Assembly (NCBI RefSeq): GCF_000590475.1
Contig: NZ_CP007441.1
Coordinates: 2,362,660-2,426,659 of the forward strand
Length of the DNA: 64,000 bases
DNA from: Stutzerimonas stutzeri
Lineage (GTDB): Bacteria; Pseudomonadota; Gammaproteobacteria; Pseudomonadales; Pseudomonadaceae
Direction: 5' to 3'
The stretch's first letter is position 1; the number at the start of each line of letters is the position of its first letter. A program made the translations under genes and the position numbers. A model generated the notes under the pieces. That model searched no databases. It saw only the letters and a program-made list of their open reading frames with translations, and had not been told where the DNA came from. Positions 45,627-54,404 of the stretch are shown here, one piece after another.

Positions 45627-46547
45627 ATGCTCGACCGAATCACCGGAATGCGCGTGTTCGCCCGGGCCGCCAGCGCTGGCAGCCTCTCCGCCGCGGCGCG
45701 GCATCTCGGGCTTTCACCTGCGATGGCAACCAAGCACGTCGATGCCCTGGAAGCCCGGCTCGGCGTCAAACTGTTCCATCGCAGCACGCGGCGCCTGAGC
45801 CTCACGGCAGCTGGCAGCAGCTATCTTGAAGCATGCCTGCGACTGCTGCCGGAGATAGACGAGGCCGAAGCGAGCATCGCCTCGCAGCGGGTCGACGCCT
45901 CTGGCCTTCTGCGGATGAACGTGCCGCTATCGTTCGGCACTCGCTTCATCGCTCCGCTGATGCCGGGGTTCAGCCGGCGCCACCCTGCGGTGAAAGTCGA
46001 GCTGGGGCTGACCGATAGCCAGGTGGATCTGATCGAAGGCAGCTGGGATATGGCCGTACGCATCGGCCGTCTCACCGACAGCCCTCTACAGGCCAGGCGC
46101 CTGGCGGACTGCCCAATGCTGGTGTGCGCTTCACCCGGCTATCTGGCGCAGCATGGTGTACCGAAGCGGGTCAGCGACCTGTCCCGGCACAATTGCCTCG
46201 GCTACAGCCTGTCGACGCTGTCGGGTGGTCGCGAGTGGGCGTTTGGCCCCGCCGGTGAGTTCCGGGTGCCCATCCAGGGCAATCTGGTCGCGAACAACGG
46301 GGCGGCGCTGGTGGCCGCCGCAGCAGGCGATCAGGGCCTGATCTACCAACCGCAGTTCATCGTCGCCGCCGCGTTGAGCCGAGGCGAACTGGTAACGGTA
46401 GAGCTGGATCAGCCATCGCTTGGGCTCGGCGGCATCCATGTGGTGTATCCACCCGACCGCCGCCCGCCGGCCAAGGTGCGCGCGATGATCGACTACCTTG
46501 TCGATGCTTTCTCCGGCGAGGTGCCCTGGGCTGCAGCGCGCCCCTGA
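45627..46547 (+). CDS. LysR-family regulator, divergent to the dioxygenase
   Basis: The 306-residue protein begins MLDRITGMRVFARAASAGSLSAAARHLGLSPAMATKHV, the LysR winged helix in the DmlR-like branch, and has an effector domain with LLRMNVPLSFG and WDMAVRIGRLTDSPL. It probably controls the divergent dioxygenase-DUF2218 pair. TAGGA lies eight bases before the ATG. The effector is unknown. Confidence 0.88.
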   Translation: MLDRITGMRVFARAASAGSLSAAARHLGLSPAMATKHVDALEARLGVKLFHRSTRRLSLTAAGSSYLEACLRLLPEIDEAEASIASQRVDASGLLRMNVPLSFGTRFIAPLMPGFSRRHPAVKVELGLTDSQVDLIEGSWDMAVRIGRLTDSPLQARRLADCPMLVCASPGYLAQHGVPKRVSDLSRHNCLGYSLSTLSGGREWAFGPAGEFRVPIQGNLVANNGAALVAAAAGDQGLIYQPQFIVAAALSRGELVTVELDQPSLGLGGIHVVYPPDRRPPAKVRAMIDYLVDAFSGEVPWAAARP

Positions 46548-46802
46548 TATCTCGCCTCACCCTTCCCTTCCGGTCGCAGCAACCCACACCTGCCATGTAG
46601 CCCCATCGCCCCAAACACCGGCGCAGCGGGCGCGCATGCGCGTCTGATTGAAAAAAAGATGAACCGCGAAAGCCACGATCAGTCCGAATGAAGGTGCACC
46701 TGTTCGGCGCAGCGTGCCGCTGGACGACTCGCCGGCTACCGCCGGGCCGATCCGCAGGAACGCCGTCCGGCTGACCCACTAACAGGACGTCACAACCATT
46801 CA

Positions 46803-46832
46803 CACCGTTCGAGCCTCCAGGCTTGAACGGTG
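46803..46832 (+). promoter_or_regulatory. Strong hairpin directly upstream of the alcohol dehydrogenase RBS
   Basis: Fourteen bases (46803-46816) pair with 46819-46832 around a CC centre, with one G-U pair and no mismatch. The ribosome site GGGAG follows two bases later. It could be an operator, an mRNA leader structure or a terminator for upstream transcripts. The rest of 46548-46843 shows no gene. Confidence 0.5.
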
Positions 46833-46843
46833 CGGGAGTAGCC

Positions 46844-48109
46844 ATGAAAGCTGTCGTATACCACGGTGTCGGCGATATCCGACTTGAGGACGTAGCCGAG
46901 CCACGCATCGAAGCGCCTACCGACGCCATTGTTCGCATCACCGCCTCAGCCATCTGCGGAACCGATCTGCATTTCGTTCGCGGGACCGTCGGCGGAATGA
47001 AGCCTGGCACCATTCTCGGCCACGAGGCCGTAGGTATCGTCGAGGAGTTGGGCGAAGACGTCCGTAACCTGCAAATCGGTGATCGGGTGGTGATTCCGTC
47101 GACCATCGCCTGTGGCAACTGCTCCTATTGCCGTTCCGGCTATTTCGCCCAGTGCGACGTCGCCAACCCGAACGGCAAAGAAGCTGGCACGTCCTTTTAT
47201 GGCGGCCCATCCCAGACGGGGCCATTTCACGGCTTGCAGGCCGAGAAAGCGCGTATCCCCTTCGCCAATATCGGTCTGGTCAAGCTGCCTGCGGACGTCA
47301 GTGACGATCAGGCCATTCTGCTTTCCGACATTTTCCCGACCGGTTATTTCGGCGCGGAAATGGCCGAGATCCGCTCGGGCGACACCGTGGCGGTGTTCGG
47401 CTGCGGGCCGGTCGGCCAGTTCGCCATTGCCAGCGCCAAACTATTGGGTGCCGGGCGCGTGTTCGCTATCGACCAGTTCGAGGATCGACTGCGTATGGCT
47501 CAGCATCAAGGCGCGGAAATCATCGATTTCAATCGCGAGGATCCCGTCGAAACGTTGAAGCGGCTCACTTCCGGAATCGGCGTCGACCGCGTGATCGACG
47601 CGGTTGGCATCGACGCCGAGCACGGTTGCTGCGGCGGCAAACCGGCCGATGGAGCGCAGTCCGGTCAGGGTGGGCAATGGCAGCCCGGCGATGGGCCGGC
47701 ACAGGCGCTGGAATGGGCGGTGCAAAGCCTGGCGAAGGCCGGCACGCTGTCGATCATCGGTGTCTATCCACCGGACGCTATGACCTTTCCCATCGGCATG
47801 GCGATGAACAAGAACATCACCATGAACATGGGCAACTGTCACCACCGCAAGTACATCCCGCGGCTGATCGAAATGATCCAGGCGCGGCGCATCGACCCGG
47901 CAAAGATTCTCACCCAGATCAAGCCGATGACTGACGCTATCGCCGCCTTCGAGGCGTTCGATCGGCGCGAACGCGGCTGGATCAAGGTGGAGTTGCAGCC
48001 ACAGCGCGGCCACTCGGCAGGGGCCGGATCGGAGGAGAACGTGGTCGACCAGGCGGTTGCCGACACCTTCCCCGCCAGCGATCCGACCAGCATGCAGAAC
48101 CCGCGGTAA
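46844..48109 (+). CDS. Zinc-dependent alcohol/formaldehyde-type dehydrogenase with extra C-terminal tail
   Basis: This 421-residue MDR-family enzyme has catalytic zinc ligands in SAICGTDLHF and LGHEAVGIV, structural zinc cysteines in CGNCSYCRSGYFAQC, and the NAD fold VAVFGCGPVGQF. An insert GCCGGKPADGAQSGQGGQWQ follows the second domain, as in glutathione-independent formaldehyde dehydrogenase relatives. The last 25 residues hold VVDQAVADTFPASDPTS, a motif otherwise known to me from free-standing small proteins. It uses NAD and an unknown alcohol or aldehyde. The ATG at 46844 has GGGAG upstream. Confidence 0.87.
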   Translation: MKAVVYHGVGDIRLEDVAEPRIEAPTDAIVRITASAICGTDLHFVRGTVGGMKPGTILGHEAVGIVEELGEDVRNLQIGDRVVIPSTIACGNCSYCRSGYFAQCDVANPNGKEAGTSFYGGPSQTGPFHGLQAEKARIPFANIGLVKLPADVSDDQAILLSDIFPTGYFGAEMAEIRSGDTVAVFGCGPVGQFAIASAKLLGAGRVFAIDQFEDRLRMAQHQGAEIIDFNREDPVETLKRLTSGIGVDRVIDAVGIDAEHGCCGGKPADGAQSGQGGQWQPGDGPAQALEWAVQSLAKAGTLSIIGVYPPDAMTFPIGMAMNKNITMNMGNCHHRKYIPRLIEMIQARRIDPAKILTQIKPMTDAIAAFEAFDRRERGWIKVELQPQRGHSAGAGSEENVVDQAVADTFPASDPTSMQNPR

Positions 48110-48124
48110 TAACAGGAGCAGGCG

Positions 48125-49042
48125 ATGGCGGCCATCCATATCGGAATTTCGGGCTGGCGCTACGCACCCTGGCGAGGCGATTTCTATCCCAAGGGCCTTA
48201 CCCAGAAGAACGAACTCAGATTCGCCTCGCGTGCGGTCAACAGCATCGAGATCAACGGCTCCTTCTACGCGCTCCAGCGCCCTGAACTGTACGCCGCCTG
48301 GTACGACGACACCCCGCAGGGCTTCGTCTTCAGCGTCAAGGCGCCGCGCTACATCACGCATGTCCTGCGCTTGCGCGATGTGGAGAAGCCCATCGCCAAC
48401 TTCCTCGCCTCCGGCGTACTGGCACTCAAGGACAAGCTCGGGCCGATGCTCTGGCAATTTCCCCCTTCGCTCAAGTTCGACGCCGAGCTGTTCGAAACCT
48501 TTCTCGGATTACTGCCACACGACACCGAGGCCGCGCTGGAAATGGCCAAAGGATGCGAGGCGCGAATGGACGACCGCAGTTATCTGCAGATCGACCGCAA
48601 GCGCCGGCTGCGCCACGCCTTGGAGATTCGCAATCAAAGCTTCGTCGACCCCGCGTTCGTTGCGCTGCTGCGCAAGTACAAGGTCGCTCTGGTGGTGGCC
48701 GACACTGCCGGCAAATGGCCCTACCGTGAAGACCTCACCAGCGATTTCGTCTATATCCGCCTGCACGGCGCCGAGGAGCTATACACCAGCGGCTACAGCG
48801 AAGAAGCGCTGGACAACTGGTGCCAGCGCATCACGCTCTGGAACCAAGGCCGGCAACCCGACGACGCCCACCTCATTACCGACGACAAGCCCGCGTCACG
48901 CAAGGCACGGGAGGTGTACTGCTATTTCGACAACGACGTGAAGGTCCGAGCGCCCTACGATGCGCGACAGTTGTTGCGCCGGCTCGGACTGGAGGAAAAC
49001 CTGGAGACCACTCCGGGCCACCTGGAAGGAGCATTGGCTTGA
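48125..49042 (+). CDS. DUF72 family protein
   Basis: The 305-residue protein has the DUF72 TIM-barrel signatures HIGISGWRYAPWRGDFYPKGL, VNSIEINGSFYALQ, LWQFPPSLKFD and DFVYIRLHGAEELYTSGYS. The family is widespread; its biochemical role is not settled. GGAG precedes the ATG, 15 bp after the dehydrogenase stop. Its TGA overlaps the TTG start of the next gene, so the four genes from here to 52108 read as one coupled unit. Confidence 0.87.
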   Translation: MAAIHIGISGWRYAPWRGDFYPKGLTQKNELRFASRAVNSIEINGSFYALQRPELYAAWYDDTPQGFVFSVKAPRYITHVLRLRDVEKPIANFLASGVLALKDKLGPMLWQFPPSLKFDAELFETFLGLLPHDTEAALEMAKGCEARMDDRSYLQIDRKRRLRHALEIRNQSFVDPAFVALLRKYKVALVVADTAGKWPYREDLTSDFVYIRLHGAEELYTSGYSEEALDNWCQRITLWNQGRQPDDAHLITDDKPASRKAREVYCYFDNDVKVRAPYDARQLLRRLGLEENLETTPGHLEGALA

Positions 49043-49842
49043 ATCTGGACAAAAATCACCCTCTCGACAGCAGCGATCTGGACGCGCATCTGTCCACGGC
49101 GGTCAACGCGGTTCGTCTGCTGACCGTCAACACGCACAAGGGATTCACCGCGCTCAACCGGCGATTCATCCTGCCGGAGCTGCGCGAGGCGGTCCGGGCA
49201 GTATCGGCCGATGTCGTGTTCCTGCAGGAGGTGCTGGGCACGCACGAGAAGCATGCCCTGCGTTTTCACGACTGGCCAAAGATGTCGCAGTACGAATTCC
49301 TCGCCGACAGCATCTGGACCGACTTCGCCTATGGCCGCAACGCGGTCTACCCGGACGGCGATCACGGCAATGCCTTGCTGTCGAAGTTTCCGATCACGCG
49401 CTACGAGAACCTCGACATTTCTATCGCCGGGCCCGAGCGCCGGGGCTTGTTGCACAGCGTGCTGCAGGTACCGGGACATGAGGAGTTTCATGCCATCTGT
49501 GTGCACCTGGGCCTGCGCGAATCGCATCGACAGCAACAGCTCGGCCTGCTGTGCGAGCTCCTCGATTCGCTGCACCAGGACGCCCCGGTGGTGGTCGCCG
49601 GCGACTTCAACGACTGGCGGCTGAAGGGTGCGCAGATCCTTGACCGTTGCGCCGGTATGCACGAGGTCTTCGCCGTAGCACAGGGCAAGGTGGCCAAGAC
49701 CTTTCCGGCGCGCTGGCCGATGCTGCGCCTGGATCGCATCTATGTACGCAATGCCACGAGTCACAAAGCGCGGATCCTCGGTAACAAACCTTGGACGCAC
49801 TTGTCCGATCATCTGCCCTTGGCGGTGGAGATACACCTATGA
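49039..49842 (+). CDS. Endonuclease/exonuclease/phosphatase (EEP) family protein
   Basis: The 267 residues carry EEP active-site motifs: LLTVNTHKGF, VVFLQEV with the metal-binding glutamate, HLGLRES, VVVAGDFNDW, and LSDHLPLAVEI. The start is TTG at 49039, inside the stop of DUF72, with GGAAGGAG eight bases upstream; longer frames have no signal. It lies directly before ClsB, with an ATGA overlap, an arrangement shared by the enterobacterial ybhP-ybhO-ybhN genes. It may act on a phospholipid or a phosphodiester; this is inference. Confidence 0.87.
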   Translation: MNLDKNHPLDSSDLDAHLSTAVNAVRLLTVNTHKGFTALNRRFILPELREAVRAVSADVVFLQEVLGTHEKHALRFHDWPKMSQYEFLADSIWTDFAYGRNAVYPDGDHGNALLSKFPITRYENLDISIAGPERRGLLHSVLQVPGHEEFHAICVHLGLRESHRQQQLGLLCELLDSLHQDAPVVVAGDFNDWRLKGAQILDRCAGMHEVFAVAQGKVAKTFPARWPMLRLDRIYVRNATSHKARILGNKPWTHLSDHLPLAVEIHL

Positions 49843-51077
49843 ATTTTCACTGGAGAGACGGGAATCGCCTTCAGTTGCTGGAAAACGGCGAGGAGTTCTT
49901 CCCCGCCGTGTTCGAGGCCATTGCGGCCGCAGAAAAGGAAGTCCTGCTGGAAACCTTCATTTTCTTCAAGGACAAGGTGGGCCAGGAGCTGCAGAAAGTC
50001 CTGATCGCCGCAGCCGAACGTGGTGTCAGCGTCGATGTCACCGTAGACGGTTATGGCTCGGCTGACCTGAACGGCGATTTCGCATCGGCAATGGCGCGGG
50101 CCGGCGTACGCATCCACATGTTCGACCCAGGCAAACGGCTGCTCGGCAAGCGCGTCAACGTGTTCCGCCGCATGCACCGCAAGATCGTTGTGGTCGACGG
50201 TCAGGTCGCCTTCATCGGGGGGATCAATTTCTCTGCCGATCACCTGGGTGACTTCGGCCCGGCAGCCAAGCAGGACTACGCGCTGCAGGTCGAGGGTCCG
50301 ATCGTTCACGACATCCATCGCTTCGCCCTTAGCACCATCGCGCCGAACCAGGCGAATCGGCGCTGGTGGCATCGACGGGTGCGTACGCAAAGCAACGGTT
50401 ACGTCGGCGTCAGCCGGGGCGAAGCGCGTGCGCTATTCGTGACCCGAGACAACCATAACCACCGCAACGATATCGAGCAGCACTATCTACAGGCGATCCG
50501 TGACGCTCGCTCGCGGCTGGTGATCGCCAATGCCTATTTCTTTCCCGGCTATCGGGTACTGCGCGAAATCCGCAACGCCGCCCGGCGCGGCGTGCGGGTG
50601 CGACTGATCCTTCAGGGCCAACCGGATATGCCGATCGCCAAGTTCGGCGCGCGCATGCTTTACAACTACCTGATGAACGACGGCGTCGAGATCCACGAGT
50701 ACTGCCGTCGGCCGTTGCACGGCAAGGTCGCGCTGGCCGATTACGAATGGTCGACGGTGGGTTCGAGCAACCTCGATCCGCTCAGTTTGTCGCTCAACCT
50801 CGAGGCGAACCTGATTATTCGTGACCATGCGTTCAACCGTCAGCTGCACGAGAACCTGGACCGCTTGCTGCAAGAGGATTGCCGGCGCATCCCACTGGAA
50901 CGCATCATTCGCGGTTATTGGTGGCGTGCACCGTTGGCCTTTTTCATCTTCCACTTCCTGCGTCATTTTCCCCAGCTGGTCGGCCTGTTCCCTGCACACC
51001 GCCCCAGGCTGCAACTGATCGACCCGGAGCCGCTCGAGCCCAATCCTCCGGCTCCCTTGCAACGAGACCATCAATGA
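49839..51077 (+). CDS. clsB: Cardiolipin synthase B-type phospholipase D protein
   Basis: The 412-residue protein has two HKD motifs, MHRKIVVVDGQVAFIGG and LHGKVALADYEWSTVGSSNLD, the paired phospholipase D active site of cardiolipin synthases. The N-terminus LLENGEEFFPAVFEAIAAAEKEVLLETFIF matches ClsB. It condenses phosphatidylglycerol with a second lipid at the inner membrane. It overlaps both neighbours by ATGA, giving the order EEP-ClsB-UPF0104 (ybhP-ybhO-ybhN-like). Confidence 0.92.
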   Translation: MNFHWRDGNRLQLLENGEEFFPAVFEAIAAAEKEVLLETFIFFKDKVGQELQKVLIAAAERGVSVDVTVDGYGSADLNGDFASAMARAGVRIHMFDPGKRLLGKRVNVFRRMHRKIVVVDGQVAFIGGINFSADHLGDFGPAAKQDYALQVEGPIVHDIHRFALSTIAPNQANRRWWHRRVRTQSNGYVGVSRGEARALFVTRDNHNHRNDIEQHYLQAIRDARSRLVIANAYFFPGYRVLREIRNAARRGVRVRLILQGQPDMPIAKFGARMLYNYLMNDGVEIHEYCRRPLHGKVALADYEWSTVGSSNLDPLSLSLNLEANLIIRDHAFNRQLHENLDRLLQEDCRRIPLERIIRGYWWRAPLAFFIFHFLRHFPQLVGLFPAHRPRLQLIDPEPLEPNPPAPLQRDHQ

Positions 51078-52108
51078 GCGGGCCCCATGACGCGTCCCGC
51101 GCTGGTTGGCGAGGGCGCTGGCCGCTGATCAAAAAAGTCCTTACGTACGTCTTCTTCGTGCTGGTCGCCGGGCTGCTGGTGGGTCTGGCACGCAATGTCG
51201 ACTGGAACGAGGTCTACCGGACGCTGAGCAACTACAACGCGCGAACGCTCTGGCTCGCGGGTGCCGCTACCTTTGGCAGCTATGCCGTGTATTGCTGCTT
51301 CGATGTGCTCGGCAAGCGGTACGCGCAGCACGATCTGCCGGTTCGACAGATTGTGCCGGTGACCTTCGTTTGCTACGCATTCAACCTCAACCTGAGCGCC
51401 TGGGTGGGTGGTATAGCTCTGCGCTACCGGCTGTATTCACGGTTTGGTTTGCGCGCCTCGCAGATCACTCGCGTGTTTACCCTGAGCGTGCTCACCAATT
51501 GGCTCGGCTATATCTGGCTGGCCGGGCTAATCTTTTCGTTGGGTTGGATCACCCCACCGAACAACTGGGAGATCGGCCATACGGCGCTGCGGGCGCTCGG
51601 TGCCGGTTTGCTGGTGGTCGCGCTGGCATATCTCTGGGCGTGCGGCTTCTCCAAGCGACGTCACTGGACGATACGCAAGCACGAGATTCATCTGCCATCG
51701 CTGCGACTGGCCGTCTTGCAAATGCTGCTGGGCGCTGCGAACTGGGCGCTGATGGCACTCGTGGTCTATTTCATGTTGTCGCAGCAGGTCCCCTACCCCA
51801 CGGTGCTGGGGATCCTCATGATCAGCAGCATCGCGGGTGTAATTGCTCACATTCCGGCGGGCTTGGGTGTGATCGAAGCGGTGTTCGTGGCCGCCCTGGG
51901 CAACGAACTCAGCAAAGGCGCGATCGTTGCCGGCCTGATCGGCTACCGTGTCGTCTATTTCCTGGTGCCGCTGTGCTTGGCCACTATTCTCTACGTCGTG
52001 CTCGAAGCCCGGGCGAAGAAGCTGCGCGCCGGCAACGAGGCTCAACCCAGCGAAGAAAAGGCGTCGGAAGAGCATCCTTCTGGCGCCCAGAAAGCGGTCA
52101 GTCGCTAG
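51074..52108 (+). CDS. UPF0104 (YbhN/LPG synthase-like) membrane protein
   Basis: The 344-residue protein has eight or so predicted membrane helices, with CYAFNLNLSAWVGGIALRYRLY and ISSIAGVIAHIPAGLGVIEAVFVAALG, the conserved loops of the lysylphosphatidylglycerol synthase TM-region family. The tail from about residue 315 is polar and rich in Glu, Ala and Lys. YbhN-type proteins have been tied to phospholipid handling; here the role is inferred from coupling to clsB (ATGA overlap). Confidence 0.88.
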   Translation: MSGPHDASRAGWRGRWPLIKKVLTYVFFVLVAGLLVGLARNVDWNEVYRTLSNYNARTLWLAGAATFGSYAVYCCFDVLGKRYAQHDLPVRQIVPVTFVCYAFNLNLSAWVGGIALRYRLYSRFGLRASQITRVFTLSVLTNWLGYIWLAGLIFSLGWITPPNNWEIGHTALRALGAGLLVVALAYLWACGFSKRRHWTIRKHEIHLPSLRLAVLQMLLGAANWALMALVVYFMLSQQVPYPTVLGILMISSIAGVIAHIPAGLGVIEAVFVAALGNELSKGAIVAGLIGYRVVYFLVPLCLATILYVVLEARAKKLRAGNEAQPSEEKASEEHPSGAQKAVSR

Positions 52109-52117
52109 ACGGACGAA

Positions 52118-52160
52118 GACAAAAAAGCCGGGACGATAACATCGTCCCGGCTTTTGTCTT
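52118..52160. terminator. Bidirectional terminator between UPF0104 and glgB
   Basis: GCCGGGACGAT (52127-52137) pairs with ATCGTCCCGGC (52141-52151) around AAC, extended by A-rich and T-rich flanks (AAAAAA before, TTTT after). It lies between convergent genes and fits intrinsic termination in both directions. Confidence 0.88.
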
Positions 52161-52187
52161 TTCGGCGCCCGGTTGGACGCCTGGTCG

Positions 52188-54404
52188 TTACACCTGCGGC
52201 CGCAGGATGATCACTCCAAGCGGTGGCAATGTCAGCGAGAGCGATACGTCCTGCCCATGCGTCGGCACCGACTCGGCCAGCATGCCACCCCCATTGCCCA
52301 CGTTCGAGCCGCCGTAGCACTCGGCGTCGCTGTTGAAGATTTCCAGCCAGCGGCTGTTCACCGGCACACCGACCCGATAGCCCTCGCGCACCACCGGGGT
52401 AAAGTTGCCCACGACCAGCAGAGGATGCCCCGTCGCGCTCTTGCGCAGCCAGGCGAACACGCTGTTGGCGCGATCATCTCCGATCAGCCACTGGAAGCCC
52501 TGCGGGTCGCTGTCCAGCTCATGCAACGCCGGCTCCTGGCTGTATAGACGGTTGAGGTCACGCACCAGGTTCTGCGCACCCCGATGATCGGCCTCCTCGA
52601 GTAGATGCCAGTCCAGCTCGCGGTCATGGCTCCATTCGCGCCATTGGCCGAACTCGCTGCCCATGAACAGCAGCTTCTTGCCCGGATGCGTCCACATGAA
52701 CGACAGGTACGCGCGCAGATTGGCGAATTTCTGCCAGCGATCCCCAGGCATCTTGTCGATCAGCGAGCCCTTGCCATGTACCACCTCGTCGTGGGAAATC
52801 GGCAGCACGAAGTGCTCCGAGTAGGCGTAGACCATGCCGAACGTCAGCTTGTCATGGTGATACTGGCGGTTGATTGGATCCTCTTGAATGTATTTGAGGG
52901 TGTCGTGCATCCAGCCCATGTTCCACTTGTAGGCAAAGCCCAGTCCGTCTTCGGCGGTCGGCTTGCTAACGCCCGGAAACGCCGTGGACTCCTCAGCGAT
53001 GACCAGGGCCCCAGGCGTCTCGGTGGCTACCACGTCGTTCAAGTGGCGCAGGAATTCGATCGCTTCCAAATTCTCGCGACCGCCGTGACGATTGGGAATC
53101 CACTCGCCTTCCTTGCGTGAGTAGTCGCGATAGAGCATCGAAGCCACTGCGTCGACACGCAATGCGTCGACGTGGAATTCACGCAGCCAATGCAACGCCG
53201 AGGCCAACATGAAGCCGTGCACCTCGGTCCGTCCGAGGTTATAGATGTAGGTGTCCCAATCCTGATGGAAGCCTTCGAAGGGGTGCTCGTATTCGTACAG
53301 CGCCGTGCCATCGAACTCGCCCAGGCCGTGGGCGTCGGTCGGGAAATGCGCAGGAACCCAGTCGAGGATCACGCCGATGCCGGCGTTGTGGCAGGCATCG
53401 ACGAACGCGGCGAAATCATGTGCCGTACCGTAACGAGCGCTGGGCGCGAATTGCGACAGCAGTTGATACCCCCAGGAGCCACCGAACGGGTGTTCCATGA
53501 TCGGCATCAGCTCGATATGGGTGAAGCCCAGGTCCACGACATAGGGAATCAGCCGTTCGGCCAGTTCGTGCCAGTCGTACAGCCGGCCATCGTCACCGCC
53601 TTCCCGGCGCCAGGAGCCCGCATGCAATTCGTAGATGGACATCGGTGCCTGCAGCGATTGCCGCGCAACCCGCTGCTGCAACCAGGCGTCATCTTTCCAT
53701 TCGTATTCCAGCGGATGCGAGATAACCGAAGCGGTTCCCGGCGGCAGCTCGGTGGCCAACGCCACGGGGTCGGCCTTGAGCGGTAGGATCCCGTCCGGTC
53801 CGAGAATCTCGAATTTGTAGCGGTCGCCGGGTTGCAGACGCGGGATGAAAATTTCCCAAACCCCGGATGGGAAACGCAGACGCATCGGATGCCGTCGCCC
53901 GTCCCAGTCGTTGAAACTGCCAACTACGGAGACTCGTCGGGCGTTGGGTGCCCAAACAGCGAAGCGCACACCCTGCACGCCGTCGACGTCCATCGGCTGT
54001 GCACCGAACACGCGACCGATCTCCCGATGGTTGCCTTCGGAGAACAGGTACATGTCCATCTCGCCGAGCTGTGGCCCGAAGCTGAACGGGTCTTCGGTCA
54101 CCTGCTCGCCGCCTGCCCAGCGGACCTTCAACAAATACGGCTGCGGATTGGTCAGCCGGGTAAAGAAGAACCCAGGCACTTGGCCCTGCTCCATTGCGGC
54201 CAGTACGCGGCCACCGGAGCGCTCCAGCACCTCCACGCCGAGCGCGTTGGGCAGATAGGCCCGCACCACCAGCCCATCCCCGTCCGGGTGTGGGCCGAGT
54301 ATGGAAAACGGATCGCCGTGTTCGGCGCGAACCAGCGCATCCACGTCGGCATCGCTGGGCAGCAGGGTTTCCCCGGGCATGGTTACGACCGGTCGATCAA
54401 TCAT
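52188..54404 (-). CDS. glgB: 1,4-alpha-glucan branching enzyme (GH13_9)
   Basis: GlgB adds alpha-1,6 branches to the glucan made by GlgE or GlgA. The 738 residues hold an N1 domain, a CBM48 domain (GVRFAVWAPNARRVSVVGSFNDWDGR) and a GH13 barrel with the nucleophile in VDALRVDAVASMLYRDYSR, acid/base in VIAEESTAFPGVS, and LPISHDEVVHGKGS. The ATG shares one base with the TAA of treS, and GGAGG precedes it inside the treS end, so the two are coupled. Confidence 0.96.
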   Translation of the reverse strand: MIDRPVVTMPGETLLPSDADVDALVRAEHGDPFSILGPHPDGDGLVVRAYLPNALGVEVLERSGGRVLAAMEQGQVPGFFFTRLTNPQPYLLKVRWAGGEQVTEDPFSFGPQLGEMDMYLFSEGNHREIGRVFGAQPMDVDGVQGVRFAVWAPNARRVSVVGSFNDWDGRRHPMRLRFPSGVWEIFIPRLQPGDRYKFEILGPDGILPLKADPVALATELPPGTASVISHPLEYEWKDDAWLQQRVARQSLQAPMSIYELHAGSWRREGGDDGRLYDWHELAERLIPYVVDLGFTHIELMPIMEHPFGGSWGYQLLSQFAPSARYGTAHDFAAFVDACHNAGIGVILDWVPAHFPTDAHGLGEFDGTALYEYEHPFEGFHQDWDTYIYNLGRTEVHGFMLASALHWLREFHVDALRVDAVASMLYRDYSRKEGEWIPNRHGGRENLEAIEFLRHLNDVVATETPGALVIAEESTAFPGVSKPTAEDGLGFAYKWNMGWMHDTLKYIQEDPINRQYHHDKLTFGMVYAYSEHFVLPISHDEVVHGKGSLIDKMPGDRWQKFANLRAYLSFMWTHPGKKLLFMGSEFGQWREWSHDRELDWHLLEEADHRGAQNLVRDLNRLYSQEPALHELDSDPQGFQWLIGDDRANSVFAWLRKSATGHPLLVVGNFTPVVREGYRVGVPVNSRWLEIFNSDAECYGGSNVGNGGGMLAESVPTHGQDVSLSLTLPPLGVIILRPQV

